DNA of 29,808 nucleotides from a bacterium (GTDB lineage Bacteria > Elusimicrobiota > Elusimicrobia > UBA1565 > UBA9628), in assembly GCA_021796015.1 (NCBI GenBank), contig JAJYOT010000019.1, forward strand, positions 1 to 29,808. Direction: 5' to 3'. Numbering within the stretch: position 1 is the stretch's first letter; the number at the start of each line of letters is the position of its first letter. The position numbers and the translations under genes were made by a program. Shown one piece after another: positions 8,528 to 16,318 of the stretch. A model generated the notes under the pieces. That model saw only the letters and a program-made list of their open reading frames with translations. It did no database searches and was not told where the DNA came from.

Positions 8528-9097
8528 ATGAAAACGCTCTCTTTTTGGAACGGCCTCTTTCTCACGCTCAGTTTGAGCCTGATTCTCGCAGCCTGTCATA
8601 AAAGCAGCACAAGCTCTTCCAGCAACCCATTGGCAGGGGCTTTAAGCGCTTTTTCTCAAACAGCGCTGCAAAATACTTTTATGATTAATTTAGACCCAAG
8701 TGGCCCCTGTATTAACTATATTAGCGGCGGCTTTAGTTCGAGAGGAAGTGGCGCCTGTCTTCCTGAAACTGGCTCTCTTAAACTTGCCTTTTCTAGCGCG
8801 CCCGCCAGTTGTGCCATTGACAGTTATTTGTTTGCCAGCACCGTCACTATCGCTGCAGGTAGTAATTTAACTGAATGTGTTTATACGAGCAGTAATACAA
8901 CGCAAGGCTCTGTCACAATTTCAGGCGCACCTTTCAATGTCTCAGGACCAGGGCTCAATCAGACATGCGCTGTCAACCTTAATCTTTCCTCTGTTAATGG
9001 AGTAGCGCAAGACTCTAATCATGTTGCCACTCCCGCAGTCTTTCACGGTTCTGGAACCGGAACTTGCGGTTCTAGCTCCGTCAACATTAGTTTTTAA
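8528..9097 (+). CDS. Putative lipoprotein of unknown function
   Basis: The protein has 189 residues. The N-terminus is a classical lipoprotein signal peptide with lipobox LAAC, the lipidated Cys being residue 23, followed by a Ser-rich linker. The mature part is rich in Ser, Asn, Gly and Cys and looks like an extracytoplasmic beta-structured domain, perhaps with disulfides. I chose ATG 8528 over ATG 8501 because it gives the compact signal peptide and because 8501 falls inside the promoter spacer. The gene stands alone between SMC (divergent) and the promoter at 9114. No family was recognised. Confidence 0.8.
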   Translation: MKTLSFWNGLFLTLSLSLILAACHKSSTSSSSNPLAGALSAFSQTALQNTFMINLDPSGPCINYISGGFSSRGSGACLPETGSLKLAFSSAPASCAIDSYLFASTVTIAAGSNLTECVYTSSNTTQGSVTISGAPFNVSGPGLNQTCAVNLNLSSVNGVAQDSNHVATPAVFHGSGTGTCGSSSVNISF

Positions 9098-9113
9098 TTT
9101 CGCGCAAAAGCCC

Positions 9114-9150
9114 TTGACAGCCCGTCTCATTTGCGATACGATTTTCGTAT
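9114..9150 (+). promoter_or_regulatory. Consensus promoter with inverted repeat over the -10 box and start codon
   Basis: The -35 TTGACA (9114-9119), a 17-base spacer and TACGAT (9137-9142) form a near-ideal sigma-70 promoter. ATG 9149 follows after 6 bases, so transcription should begin at the start codon. A perfect inverted repeat, ATACGA-TTT-TCGTAT (9136-9150), covers the -10 box and the first bases of the codon and could be a repressor operator. Confidence 0.65.
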
Positions 9151-10012
9151 GCTGATTCATCTGCTTAAAGACGTCTGGTTCTATATTTCAGCTGGAGGTT
9201 TTCTTGCCAGCCTCATCTTATTTGTCTTTCTTCTGGGGCAATATCGCCTCGCGGTTGAAGCCGAAGAGGAAAACACCGAAGATAATGAAGAAGCTTTGGA
9301 ATCCGTAGAGCCTCAAGAAAAATCACAAGAGCCGATCCAATCGCAAACCGAACGAGAACAATTTGAAATTGCGCCGGAAACTCTAGCCGAAGAATCGGCT
9401 CCCACTCTTATCTCGCCTGAACCATTGGAAGCGCCGCTCCCCTCTCCATCGCAAGAGAGCGTCCCTTCTATTCCAATTGCAAAAGAAGAAATGAAAGAAG
9501 CCCCTCGTTTGAATGAGGAAATCAAAATTCTCAGCGAAGGGATGAATAAGCTCGCGGAACAAATGAACTCCTTAGAAAAAGTTTTTATCGCAGAATCTCG
9601 GAGTAATCTCAAGGCGCTGGAAAAAATCTCCGCCCTTCTTAAAGAACAGACAGAAAAAATGTCCACATTGAGCGCCCCTTCGCTGGTGAAAGAAGAAGAA
9701 ACTTCCTCTTCTAAAAAAATAAAACTTAAAACTCCCAAAATCGAGGAAACGCTCGTTCTCAAGCCTGAAAATGAATCGAAAGATCAAAAAACGGAAGTTA
9801 CAGAACCCCAACAATTAGAACTTTCCATCAAAGAAACTCCGGAAATGAAACTCGCGAAAGCCGAAGAAACCTCGCCGAAAACAAACATTGAACCGGCCAA
9901 AGAGCCTGCGGAAAAAAACAAAAGCCCCCTTAAAATCAAAGACCCAAAGGATCTGGACGCCATTGATGAGAATACGCTTTCGACTCGGAAGGGCCCCGTC
10001 TGGCCCATCTAG
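9149..10012 (+). CDS. Single-pass membrane-anchored acidic coiled-coil protein
   Basis: The start at ATG 9149 (not 9131) is set by the promoter 6 bases upstream. The 287-residue protein has one N-terminal membrane helix at about residues 9-30 (VWFYISAGGFLASLILFVFL). A long Glu/Pro/Ser-rich region follows, then a short coiled coil at about 115-170 (LSEGMNKLAEQMNSLEKVF), then a Lys/Glu-rich low-complexity region. Its last residues are KGPVWPI, which resembles the WPPI-containing tail of the coiled-coil protein at 26909-28642. The shape suggests an inner-membrane tether reaching into the periplasm or cytoplasm. It overlaps the PorV-like gene behind it by 13 bases, so the two are probably co-expressed. 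No named family was recognised. Confidence 0.75.
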   Translation: MLIHLLKDVWFYISAGGFLASLILFVFLLGQYRLAVEAEEENTEDNEEALESVEPQEKSQEPIQSQTEREQFEIAPETLAEESAPTLISPEPLEAPLPSPSQESVPSIPIAKEEMKEAPRLNEEIKILSEGMNKLAEQMNSLEKVFIAESRSNLKALEKISALLKEQTEKMSTLSAPSLVKEEETSSSKKIKLKTPKIEETLVLKPENESKDQKTEVTEPQQLELSIKETPEMKLAKAEETSPKTNIEPAKEPAEKNKSPLKIKDPKDLDAIDENTLSTRKGPVWPI

Positions 10013-10956
10013 TCTTTCTCCTCGCCGTCGCCTTTGCCCCCTTGGCTCACGCGACTTTTTTTTTGCCTTCCAATCCTTTTACCAGTGGCGGAATAGGAAC
10101 AACCGGAGCGGAATTTCTTCAAATTCCAACCGGATCGAGAGTTCCCGCGATGGGAGGCGTCGCGGCAGCCTCGGTCGAGGGCGCCGACGCTTTATTTTGG
10201 AACCCCGCAGGCTTGGCGAGACTCGAACCCGAGGATCCATCAGAAATTGATCTCGGCTATAACAGTCTTCTTCAAACGACTTACGAAGGTTCTGCCTCTT
10301 ACGCACTTCCACTCTCCAACGGAGGCGTCTTGGGAGCGGGGCTTCTTTATTTCTCGCAAGCCCCTCAAACCGCCTACGACAATATCGGAAACTCCGTCGG
10401 CAGTTTTACCCCTTATGACATGGCAATGAATCTCTCCTATGCCCAGCATTGGAAATCGCTTTTAATCGGCGGTGGAGTCAACATCATTCGCTCTCAAATT
10501 GACACCGCCGAAGCCGCCGACATCGCGCTAAATTTGGGAGTTCAGGCGCTTCACGTAACCGATATCGGAAACCGACCCGTTGATCTGGGAGCTTCGATCA
10601 CCAATCTCGGCCCCCCCATCCAGGTTGGGAGCGTCGCTTCCCCATTGCCGACTGAGCTGAGAGGCGGATTTATCTGGCATTTATCCGAAATTCTTAATGC
10701 CGGAATGGACCTCGTCGCCGATTCCAACCAAGCCCCGTATCTCAGCGTCGGTTTAGAAAGCGTGTTTAAAGACAATGAGATGAGCGGGGCTCTTCGAATC
10801 GGATATAACCAAAGCTACGCGCGCGGAATTAATGGGCTGAGCGGCATCGCGGGAGGCGGCGGCCTCGATATCGGAAAATTTCGGATTGACTACGCCTGGG
10901 TTCCCTTTGGGCTTTTGGGCGTGACGAATCGTCTTGATCTGACTCTTAGGTTCTAA
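10000..10956 (+). CDS. PorV/PorQ-family (UPF0164-like) outer-membrane protein, apparent CTG start
   Basis: The diagnostic N-terminal block of the family is present (GAEFLQIPTGSR, AMGGVAAASVEGADALFWNP, AGLARLE). The C-terminus ends in a strand closing with Phe (LDLTLRF), as expected for an outer-membrane barrel. PorV-type proteins act in type IX secretion in Bacteroidota, but relatives without that system are common, so the role here is open. The first conventional start, TTG 10042, would destroy the signal peptide. Extending upstream gives AHLVFLLAVAFAPLAHA starting at CTG 10000, the only start-like codon before an in-frame stop (9967). A GGAAGG sequence lies upstream. An alternative is a -1 frameshift from the preceding gene at GGGCCCC (9991-9997). 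Length from CTG is 318 residues. Confidence 0.85.
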   Translation: MAHLVFLLAVAFAPLAHATFFLPSNPFTSGGIGTTGAEFLQIPTGSRVPAMGGVAAASVEGADALFWNPAGLARLEPEDPSEIDLGYNSLLQTTYEGSASYALPLSNGGVLGAGLLYFSQAPQTAYDNIGNSVGSFTPYDMAMNLSYAQHWKSLLIGGGVNIIRSQIDTAEAADIALNLGVQALHVTDIGNRPVDLGASITNLGPPIQVGSVASPLPTELRGGFIWHLSEILNAGMDLVADSNQAPYLSVGLESVFKDNEMSGALRIGYNQSYARGINGLSGIAGGGGLDIGKFRIDYAWVPFGLLGVTNRLDLTLRF

Positions 10957-10969
10957 AAGCGAAGAAATT

Positions 10970-11764
10970 TTAAGCGAGTTCTTCCTGCGGACCTTGGATA
11001 TTTTTAATCGCAAGAGCGATGTAGATTGAAGTCACCGCCAACGAAATCGGAGCGGCTCCGGGCAAGGGACCGGGCATAAAAAGAAAAATCGCCCGAACAA
11101 TCACCATTAGGGTCTGGGCATAGGCCGCTATGTTAAAGAGGGCATTGTAGGGTAATTGCGCGTTGAGCAAGGAATTCATCATCATCCCCACCAGCGAATA
11201 AAACAAAGACGCTAGGACTTTCCAGACTACAAACAAGGTAAAAACCAAAACCAAGATGAAGGGATAAAGAATTTTATCGAGGAAACGGCGGGAGGACTCA
11301 TAAAAATCCTGGTTGATGACCAAGGGCTTACTCATCGGCTTTTGAGACGAAAAATCAAATACTCGAAGTTCTCCTGGACGACGCATAACGTAAAGGGCGT
11401 TTGAAGTTACATAAGCCATGACCTTTTGGCTTTCCAGCATTTGTGGAGTCACCGGATCCACCCGCATCGTGTCAATGGTCAAGGCCACATCAGGATCATC
11501 GGGATGGCGCAGGGTGAGTGGCGCGGTCAGATTGGAAGTCATTTTGCCGTTGGATAAGGTCAAGACCGGCATGGATTTTTCAAGCCAGAAGAAGGTCTTG
11601 TCAATCTCAGGGCCAACGCGCAATTTAAAGGCAACGGTTGCGATGAGAGAAAATACAAAAGCGACATAGCACAAATACCCGACCGTGCGCGCCCACGACT
11701 GCTGGGCCACTTTCTTATAAAACTGAATTGAGGTAACGGCATTAACCGGATCTAATATCATCAT
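10970..11764 (-). CDS. DUF1189-like integral membrane protein
   Basis: The protein (264 residues from ATG 11764) starts with the pattern typical of DUF1189 proteins (FYKKVAQQSWARTVGYL). One membrane helix follows at about residues 27-47. A soluble, probably extracytoplasmic domain covers about 50-165, and roughly four more helices fill the C-terminal half. The function of DUF1189 is not established. I reject the longer start at 11773 because that ATG is part of the -10 box TATAAT; the next ATG (11764) is 7 bases after that box with no Shine-Dalgarno sequence. The gene is convergent with the PorV-like gene (13 bases between stops) and sits downstream of the GtrA operon with its own promoter. 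Confidence 0.8.
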   Translation of the reverse strand: MMILDPVNAVTSIQFYKKVAQQSWARTVGYLCYVAFVFSLIATVAFKLRVGPEIDKTFFWLEKSMPVLTLSNGKMTSNLTAPLTLRHPDDPDVALTIDTMRVDPVTPQMLESQKVMAYVTSNALYVMRRPGELRVFDFSSQKPMSKPLVINQDFYESSRRFLDKILYPFILVLVFTLFVVWKVLASLFYSLVGMMMNSLLNAQLPYNALFNIAAYAQTLMVIVRAIFLFMPGPLPGAAPISLAVTSIYIALAIKNIQGPQEELA

Positions 11765-11771
11765 GAGAGAC

Positions 11772-11801
11772 ATTATACTATACCCTAGGGGTTCGTGACG
11801 A
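11772..11801 (-). promoter_or_regulatory. Promoter of the DUF1189-like gene
   Basis: On the minus strand TCGTCA (11801-11796, 4 of 6 matches to TTGACA), an 18-base spacer and a perfect TATAAT (11777-11772) lie 7 bases before ATG 11764. The arrangement predicts a leaderless transcript. Confidence 0.6.
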
Positions 11802-11807
11802 AATAAA

Positions 11808-12230
11808 TTAACTCGTCTTAAAGGAAAAGCGATTATGAACCACGTAGCTGAGGATGACGGTAATCGGAAGCAAAACAGCTTGAGCCAAAACCGGGCTCAG
11901 GGAAGTTTTGTGAACCAAAAGGGGCAAGGCAAAAAAATTGAAAATAAAAATAACCCAATAAACTCCGGAAAAACGGATATACTCTCGAAGATACCCCCCC
12001 TTAGTTTTAAAAACGAAATGCTTGTAGCCTAAATAGGCGTTGGCAATCCCTAAGAATTGGCTGATGAGAAGAGCGACCAAGTAATGACGACGCATCCAAT
12101 CTCCCGCGTGGTAAAGAGAGACAAAACAAACATACCCAAAAAAAGTGTTCCAAGCCCCCACAAATAAATAGCGAATTTTTTTCTCATGGCGGCGCGCGAA
12201 GTCCTTGGCCTTGACGATTTTCTTTTTCAC
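11808..12230 (-). CDS. GtrA-family membrane protein
   Basis: This 140-residue protein has four predicted membrane helices and the family hallmarks near the N-terminus (RYLFVGAWNTFFGYVCF), in the middle (GIANAYLGYKHFVF) and at the end (VVHNRFSFK). GtrA-like proteins are thought to help flip or position polyprenyl-linked sugars for cell-surface polysaccharide modification. It starts with GTG 12230, whose bases overlap the TGA stop of the GH63-like gene (GTGA), so translation is coupled. It is the last gene of the five-gene operon headed by the amidase at 16291. No polyprenyl glycosyltransferase partner is adjacent. Confidence 0.88.
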   Translation of the reverse strand: MKKKIVKAKDFARRHEKKIRYLFVGAWNTFFGYVCFVSLYHAGDWMRRHYLVALLISQFLGIANAYLGYKHFVFKTKGGYLREYIRFSGVYWVIFIFNFFALPLLVHKTSLSPVLAQAVLLPITVILSYVVHNRFSFKTS

Positions 12231-13540
12231 GGACGAGACAGCGGCGAGGGGCTTTTGACTGTCGGGATAAAAGCGGGGTCAAACCCCGATAAAGCTTCTT
12301 CTTTCATGTGTTCGGCGAGTAAATTCCAGCTGACAAAGTGCCCGCCCGCAGTCGGCCCTCCGGTTTCGGGATTATAATTTTCATTCATCCCCCCGCTGTT
12401 TTTAAAATCTCGAATCAGCAAAGACTGTGTTTCTTTAGCCAAATCAAGAGCCTCTTTTTTATAGCCGTAGTTTAAAAGGCCGTGCATCATCAAATAATTA
12501 GAAAGAACCCAGACCGGTCCTCGCCAATATCCCGCACGCGGATCATAGAGGACTTCGGTCTTAGACAAACTCCGAATGCCGTTGGGAGACCAAAACTCGG
12601 CCGGATTAAGCAGATGTTTTTGAATCATTTCTTGCGCCTGTGTGGCGGTCGCGATTTTTGTCCAGAGGGGAATAAAATTGGTCCAGGTCTTAATCTTGAC
12701 CATTTTCCCCGTCCGAGAGTCGATGTTCCAATAACTTGCGTCTTTCTCAGACCACATTCGTTTGCGAATGAGTTCTTTAAGCGCAGCGGCCTTGGAAAGG
12801 TAAAGAGAAACGTCATTGGGAAGCTTGAGCTTTCCGGCCAGAAACGCCATCGCCAGATACTCGCGGTAAATATAACACTGCAAATCCACGCCCTCGGTGA
12901 TTTGACTGGGATGATTGGAGACCGCGGGGTTATTGTCAATACCGCTTTCTACTCCGTTATACCAAACAAAAAGCCCGTCCGGAGCCCGCCGATTATTCTC
13001 CCAAAAAGAAAGCATATCTTTGAGCTTATGGTAATAGGAACGCCTGGGGGCCGCATCCGGACGTTCAAAAATTTGAAGTTTCCGGTAACGCGGGTTTGAG
13101 GAAGGCGGAGTATCGGAATCTTTCAGCCAACTAAAATCTCCTGATTCCAAAGAAGCGCGAACAGCCGCCTGAGCCATGAACGGCTTACACATTTCGGGAA
13201 GAGCCCATAAGGCTTCCGGCGCAATTTCCCGGGGCGCGTAACCCGTCCAGTTGGCAAACTCATCCACAAAAGATAAAAAATCCTTGACCGAACCGATTAC
13301 CGGGCGGGACACGTGATCATAACTAAGAGCCACCGACATAAAATACATATCCCAGTCGAAAAGTTGGAAATACGGGCCGTAGGGAACGATATACTCGTGT
13401 TTTAAAATCCCGCGCGGGCTTTTGACAATTTCATTTTTAACGTGATACTTTTCAAAAAAGAATTTTAAGTCCTGAGCCTTCCGAACCGCGCTCCAAGAAG
13501 GCGAGACAAGAAGAAAAAAAGAGACAATTATTTTTTCCAT
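12227..13540 (-). CDS. Exported GH63/GH37-like (alpha/alpha)6-barrel glycosidase
   Basis: The 437-residue protein begins with a short signal peptide (EKIIVSFFLLVSPSWSA). Motifs of the trehalase/GH63 clan are visible: FDWDMYFMSVAL near the start, GVESGIDNNP with the likely acid D202, GYWRGPVWVLSNYL, and NENYNPETG with the likely base E387. Members hydrolyse alpha-linked di- and oligosaccharides such as trehalose, kojibiose or mannosylglycerate; the substrate cannot be read from sequence. ATG 13540 is preferred over 13552 because it starts the signal peptide directly. The gene overlaps the end of the redoxin gene by 13 bases and the start of the GtrA gene by 4. It is probably periplasmic. Confidence 0.82.
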   Translation of the reverse strand: MEKIIVSFFLLVSPSWSAVRKAQDLKFFFEKYHVKNEIVKSPRGILKHEYIVPYGPYFQLFDWDMYFMSVALSYDHVSRPVIGSVKDFLSFVDEFANWTGYAPREIAPEALWALPEMCKPFMAQAAVRASLESGDFSWLKDSDTPPSSNPRYRKLQIFERPDAAPRRSYYHKLKDMLSFWENNRRAPDGLFVWYNGVESGIDNNPAVSNHPSQITEGVDLQCYIYREYLAMAFLAGKLKLPNDVSLYLSKAAALKELIRKRMWSEKDASYWNIDSRTGKMVKIKTWTNFIPLWTKIATATQAQEMIQKHLLNPAEFWSPNGIRSLSKTEVLYDPRAGYWRGPVWVLSNYLMMHGLLNYGYKKEALDLAKETQSLLIRDFKNSGGMNENYNPETGGPTAGGHFVSWNLLAEHMKEEALSGFDPAFIPTVKSPSPLSRP

Positions 13541-14055
13541 TTGATCGTGCATCCAATGGCGTGGGTTTCCGGCAAGCGAACAGGCTTATCCGCCAACAAA
13601 TCGTCCAGCGCGTCCTTCAGGTATCGTTTTTGAACCAAGGAGGGATTTTCCCAATTGTCGTCGATTTTTCCAGTATAGGCCAGGCGTCTGCCGGAATCGA
13701 AAACGAAAAGATGCGGAGTATGAGTCGCCTGATAGGCCCTGGCGGTTATTTGTTCCCTGTCATGCAGATAGGGAAAATTAAACCGTTTTTCCTGGGCGCG
13801 CTTGACCATTTCCTCAAATGAATCTTCCGGGTAACCGAAGGAATCGTTAGAATTGATGGCGATAAGTTGAACTTTTTTATTCTGATAGTCCCGCTGAATT
13901 TCAATCATGCGGTCCTCATACGCCTTGACATAAGGGCAATGATTGCAGGAAAAAATAACGACCAAGGCCTTGGCCTCGGAAAAAGAAGATAAAGAGTAAT
14001 TTTTTCCATCTATTCCTTTAAGCGAAAAATCTACGGCTTTATCTCCTAATTTCAT
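13528..14055 (-). CDS. Thioredoxin-fold AhpC/TSA-type redoxin
   Basis: This 175-residue protein has the redoxin N-terminus (GDKAVDFSLKGIDGK), an active-site CxxC in SCNHCPYVKAYEDR (C37, C40), the cis-proline region THTPHLFVFD and a C-terminal GCTIKWKK with a further Cys. It belongs to the cytoplasmic CNHCPYV-type thioredoxin-like proteins, whose substrates are generally unknown. It has no signal peptide. The ribosome binding site AGGAGG is fused to the PAS gene's TAG stop and lies 5 bases before ATG. It is the third gene of the amidase-PAS-redoxin-glycosidase-GtrA operon. Confidence 0.88.
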   Translation of the reverse strand: MKLGDKAVDFSLKGIDGKNYSLSSFSEAKALVVIFSCNHCPYVKAYEDRMIEIQRDYQNKKVQLIAINSNDSFGYPEDSFEEMVKRAQEKRFNFPYLHDREQITARAYQATHTPHLFVFDSGRRLAYTGKIDDNWENPSLVQKRYLKDALDDLLADKPVRLPETHAIGCTIKWKK

Positions 14056-14064
14056 CCGAGCCTC

Positions 14065-14430
14065 CTATCTTGCCGGCGTAATATCCTGAAAAGTGATCGC
14101 GACTCCCATCAAACGAGACAGTGCATCCCGCAACACCATGGTCCCATATCCAATCAAGCGACGGCGATTTCCGTGAAGCCAACTTATCTCGCTTCTCTTA
14201 ATCGGATTGCGCGTCGCCAAGGTATCCAATAAAATTTTGGCAAAATCAGGCGCGCCGATTAAAACCTGATCCACCGGCAAATCCAAATTTAACCCTTCCG
14301 GAAGATCTAAAATACGGCGGGCCGCCGGATTTAAAATCATAATGCGCCTGGTCTCATCAATTGCGATGAATCCGCCCGTTAAATTTTCGAGAATGGCCGC
14401 CAAAAGCCTGGACTCATGACTTTCTTGCAT
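14065..14430 (-). CDS. Stand-alone PAS-domain protein
   Basis: This 121-residue protein is one PAS fold with nothing else: a helix, then the typical block GGFIAIDETRRIMILNPAARRILDLP, a central helix region, and the final strands GTMVLRDALSRLMGVAITFQDIT. It resembles the sensor PAS of NtrB/PilS-type kinases but lacks a kinase or other output domain. It may therefore act by binding a ligand or a partner protein. The start ATG is preceded by GAGGAG and overlaps the end of the amidase gene by 17 bases. Its stop doubles as the redoxin gene's ribosome binding site. Confidence 0.82.
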   Translation of the reverse strand: MQESHESRLLAAILENLTGGFIAIDETRRIMILNPAARRILDLPEGLNLDLPVDQVLIGAPDFAKILLDTLATRNPIKRSEISWLHGNRRRLIGYGTMVLRDALSRLMGVAITFQDITPAR

Positions 14431-16291
14431 GAAGTTTGCTCCTCTTTCTAAGGGTTTTGCTCTTTTTTCGTTTGTGTCTAAAAGAGACTTTTACTTTCCG
14501 CTTGGGATGAAAGACCGGAGCCGCGGCTACAGCCGCATTTTTACGCGAAGGCGTTAACCTTAAGCGGTTAAAGAAAGACCTTATGCCGTCAACAATTGCG
14601 TTCGCAATTTTATTTTGAAAAGAAGGCGTCAAAAGCTCCGCTTCTTGCGCGGGATCGCTTAAATAAGCCGATTCCGTCAAAATGGCCGGCATTTCCGTCA
14701 TTCTCAAGACCAAATAATTTCCATAGCGAGTTCCCTCATCGGGAAGGGGGACAAGTTTCTGATATTCCTTTTCAACCGCGCGAGCCAAACTCAAGCTTTG
14801 GGGAAGGTAATAAAAAATTGAAAATCCGTGTTCCGATTTGAACGGATTTTCTCCTGGCGAAAGAGTATTATTGTGAATGCTGACAAAAACATCCGCCCGG
14901 CTTTCCCACGCCAGTTTTGGGCGTTCGGCAAGCCCTACCTCTTCCGTATCAGTCTGATGGCTTAAAATGACTTTCGCCCCGTTTTTTTCCAAAATCTTCG
15001 CGGCGCACTGGGCAATGGCGAGGTTCACTTCCATTTCCTGAGTTCCCAGGCCTCCAATCGCCCCGGGAGCCGACGGCATGTGCCCCGGATCCAAAAAAAT
15101 CGTGCGCCCTTTAAGAGAGTTGGAAGAGGTAATCAATGGAGGCCGTCTCATTTCAATCAAGAGAGAATTCCCTTCAAAAGAAGCGTGGTATCCCCATAAA
15201 TGTTTCCCATGCCTTAAATCAAGAGTAAGTTCCACCACATTCTTGGCGCGCTGCCAAATACGGGCTTGACGAACAAACGAATCATCCTGATAGACAATCC
15301 AATTGGTATGGATATGCGCGTAATAGACCAGGACTTTCAAGCGCGTTAAATCCGCGGACTCTTCCATCTCAAAGGGAACCCGCTCGGACATGACAAGAAT
15401 CGCTTTCGCTCCGCCCGTGGAATTTTTGACGATGACGCTCCCCGTTTCCGCGGACGGAAGGGAAGAATTGACCGGCAACAAATCGAGATGACGAGTTTCA
15501 ACCCATCCGGCCTGATCCCAGCCGAGCGGAACATAGGTCCACGGGCCGATGGATTTTCCCGCTCTGACTCTCGTCCCGGGCAAAAGGGTAAACATTTCTC
15601 CCGCATCCGGCAAAGACTTCATCATCACGGGATATTGCCCTTTCACGAGCGCCGCTCTCGCTATTCCCCGATCAAAAGAAACCTTTGCCTTGGTGTAAAT
15701 TTTTCGGCCGCTCAAATAAAGTTCAATAGAAGAAGGCTTAAGAGAATCTTTTTCTAAAACCCGGTAAAAACCCTGATAGAGGCCGAGGGACGGGTCGTAT
15801 TCCAGCATCTTCACCCATGAATGATGCGGAATTTTAAACCACGCCTTCCCGCCGGGGCTCCCCTGAAATGCGACGCGCAAAACATCTCCCGCGAGTAAAG
15901 ACTCATTCGATGCTGGAACAATGCTTGCGGCATCGATGGCGATGGGGCGTTTCGGCATCGGCATGGGCGGCGGTTGAATGACGATATCGCGGTCGTAAGC
16001 GTAACCGGTATTTCCGACGCTCAAGGCCGCATGAAAAGTAAAGGTCCCGGTTTTAACCGGAAGCCAGGCGATAAAAGCCCCCGTTTTATAAACCGAAACG
16101 CTCGATCCGTTAATCTCAAAACGGCCCTTCGGGTTCGAGACGGAACCCAAGACGAACTGATGGGAAGTAAAGGCGAAAGAATCGTTTTCATGCGGAAAAA
16201 CGATCATGATCGGGGCCGTCGACTGCCGCAGAGAAACGCCGGGTTGGGCGAACGCCGGCGGCGACAAGAATAAAAACAGCAAAAATGCCAT
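14414..16291 (-). CDS. Exported N-acetylmuramoyl-L-alanine amidase (Amidase_3 type)
   Basis: The 625-residue protein has a signal peptide (AFLLFLFLSPPAFA). Ig- or AMIN-like beta domains and an SH3-like stretch (VRAGKSIGPWTYVPLGWDQAGW, about residues 238-262) follow. The catalytic domain spans about 395-590. Zinc ligands are H404 (DPGH), E419 (TQEMEVN) and H473 (SIHNN), and E540 (LTESAYLSDP) is the catalytic glutamate. It cleaves the MurNAc-L-Ala amide bond of peptidoglycan in the periplasm. The last 50 or so residues are strongly Lys/Arg-rich, which is unusual and could bind the wall or teichoic/LPS phosphates. It heads a five-gene operon. No Shine-Dalgarno sequence is present; TAAAAT lies 6 bases before ATG. 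Confidence 0.9.
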   Translation of the reverse strand: MAFLLFLFLSPPAFAQPGVSLRQSTAPIMIVFPHENDSFAFTSHQFVLGSVSNPKGRFEINGSSVSVYKTGAFIAWLPVKTGTFTFHAALSVGNTGYAYDRDIVIQPPPMPMPKRPIAIDAASIVPASNESLLAGDVLRVAFQGSPGGKAWFKIPHHSWVKMLEYDPSLGLYQGFYRVLEKDSLKPSSIELYLSGRKIYTKAKVSFDRGIARAALVKGQYPVMMKSLPDAGEMFTLLPGTRVRAGKSIGPWTYVPLGWDQAGWVETRHLDLLPVNSSLPSAETGSVIVKNSTGGAKAILVMSERVPFEMEESADLTRLKVLVYYAHIHTNWIVYQDDSFVRQARIWQRAKNVVELTLDLRHGKHLWGYHASFEGNSLLIEMRRPPLITSSNSLKGRTIFLDPGHMPSAPGAIGGLGTQEMEVNLAIAQCAAKILEKNGAKVILSHQTDTEEVGLAERPKLAWESRADVFVSIHNNTLSPGENPFKSEHGFSIFYYLPQSLSLARAVEKEYQKLVPLPDEGTRYGNYLVLRMTEMPAILTESAYLSDPAQEAELLTPSFQNKIANAIVDGIRSFFNRLRLTPSRKNAAVAAAPVFHPKRKVKVSFRHKRKKSKTLRKRSKLHARKS

Positions 16292-16297
16292 GGCTTT

Positions 16298-16303
16298 ATT
16301 TTA
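16298..16303 (-). promoter_or_regulatory. -10 box of the amidase operon (leaderless start)
   Basis: TAAAAT on the minus strand is separated from ATG 16291 by the six bases AAAGCC, with no Shine-Dalgarno sequence. No good -35 is visible; TTGAAA occurs upstream at a 20-base spacing. Confidence 0.45.
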
Positions 16304-16318
16304 CTATTAATCTAATTT

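Noticed and set aside
10956..10970. Terminator between the convergent PorV-like and DUF1189 genes
   Set aside because: Only a weak GAAGAA/TTCTTC pairing is present and there is no T-run.
12482..13099. Plus-strand 205-codon frame
   Set aside because: It is antisense to the GH63-like glycosidase and shows no domain or start signal.
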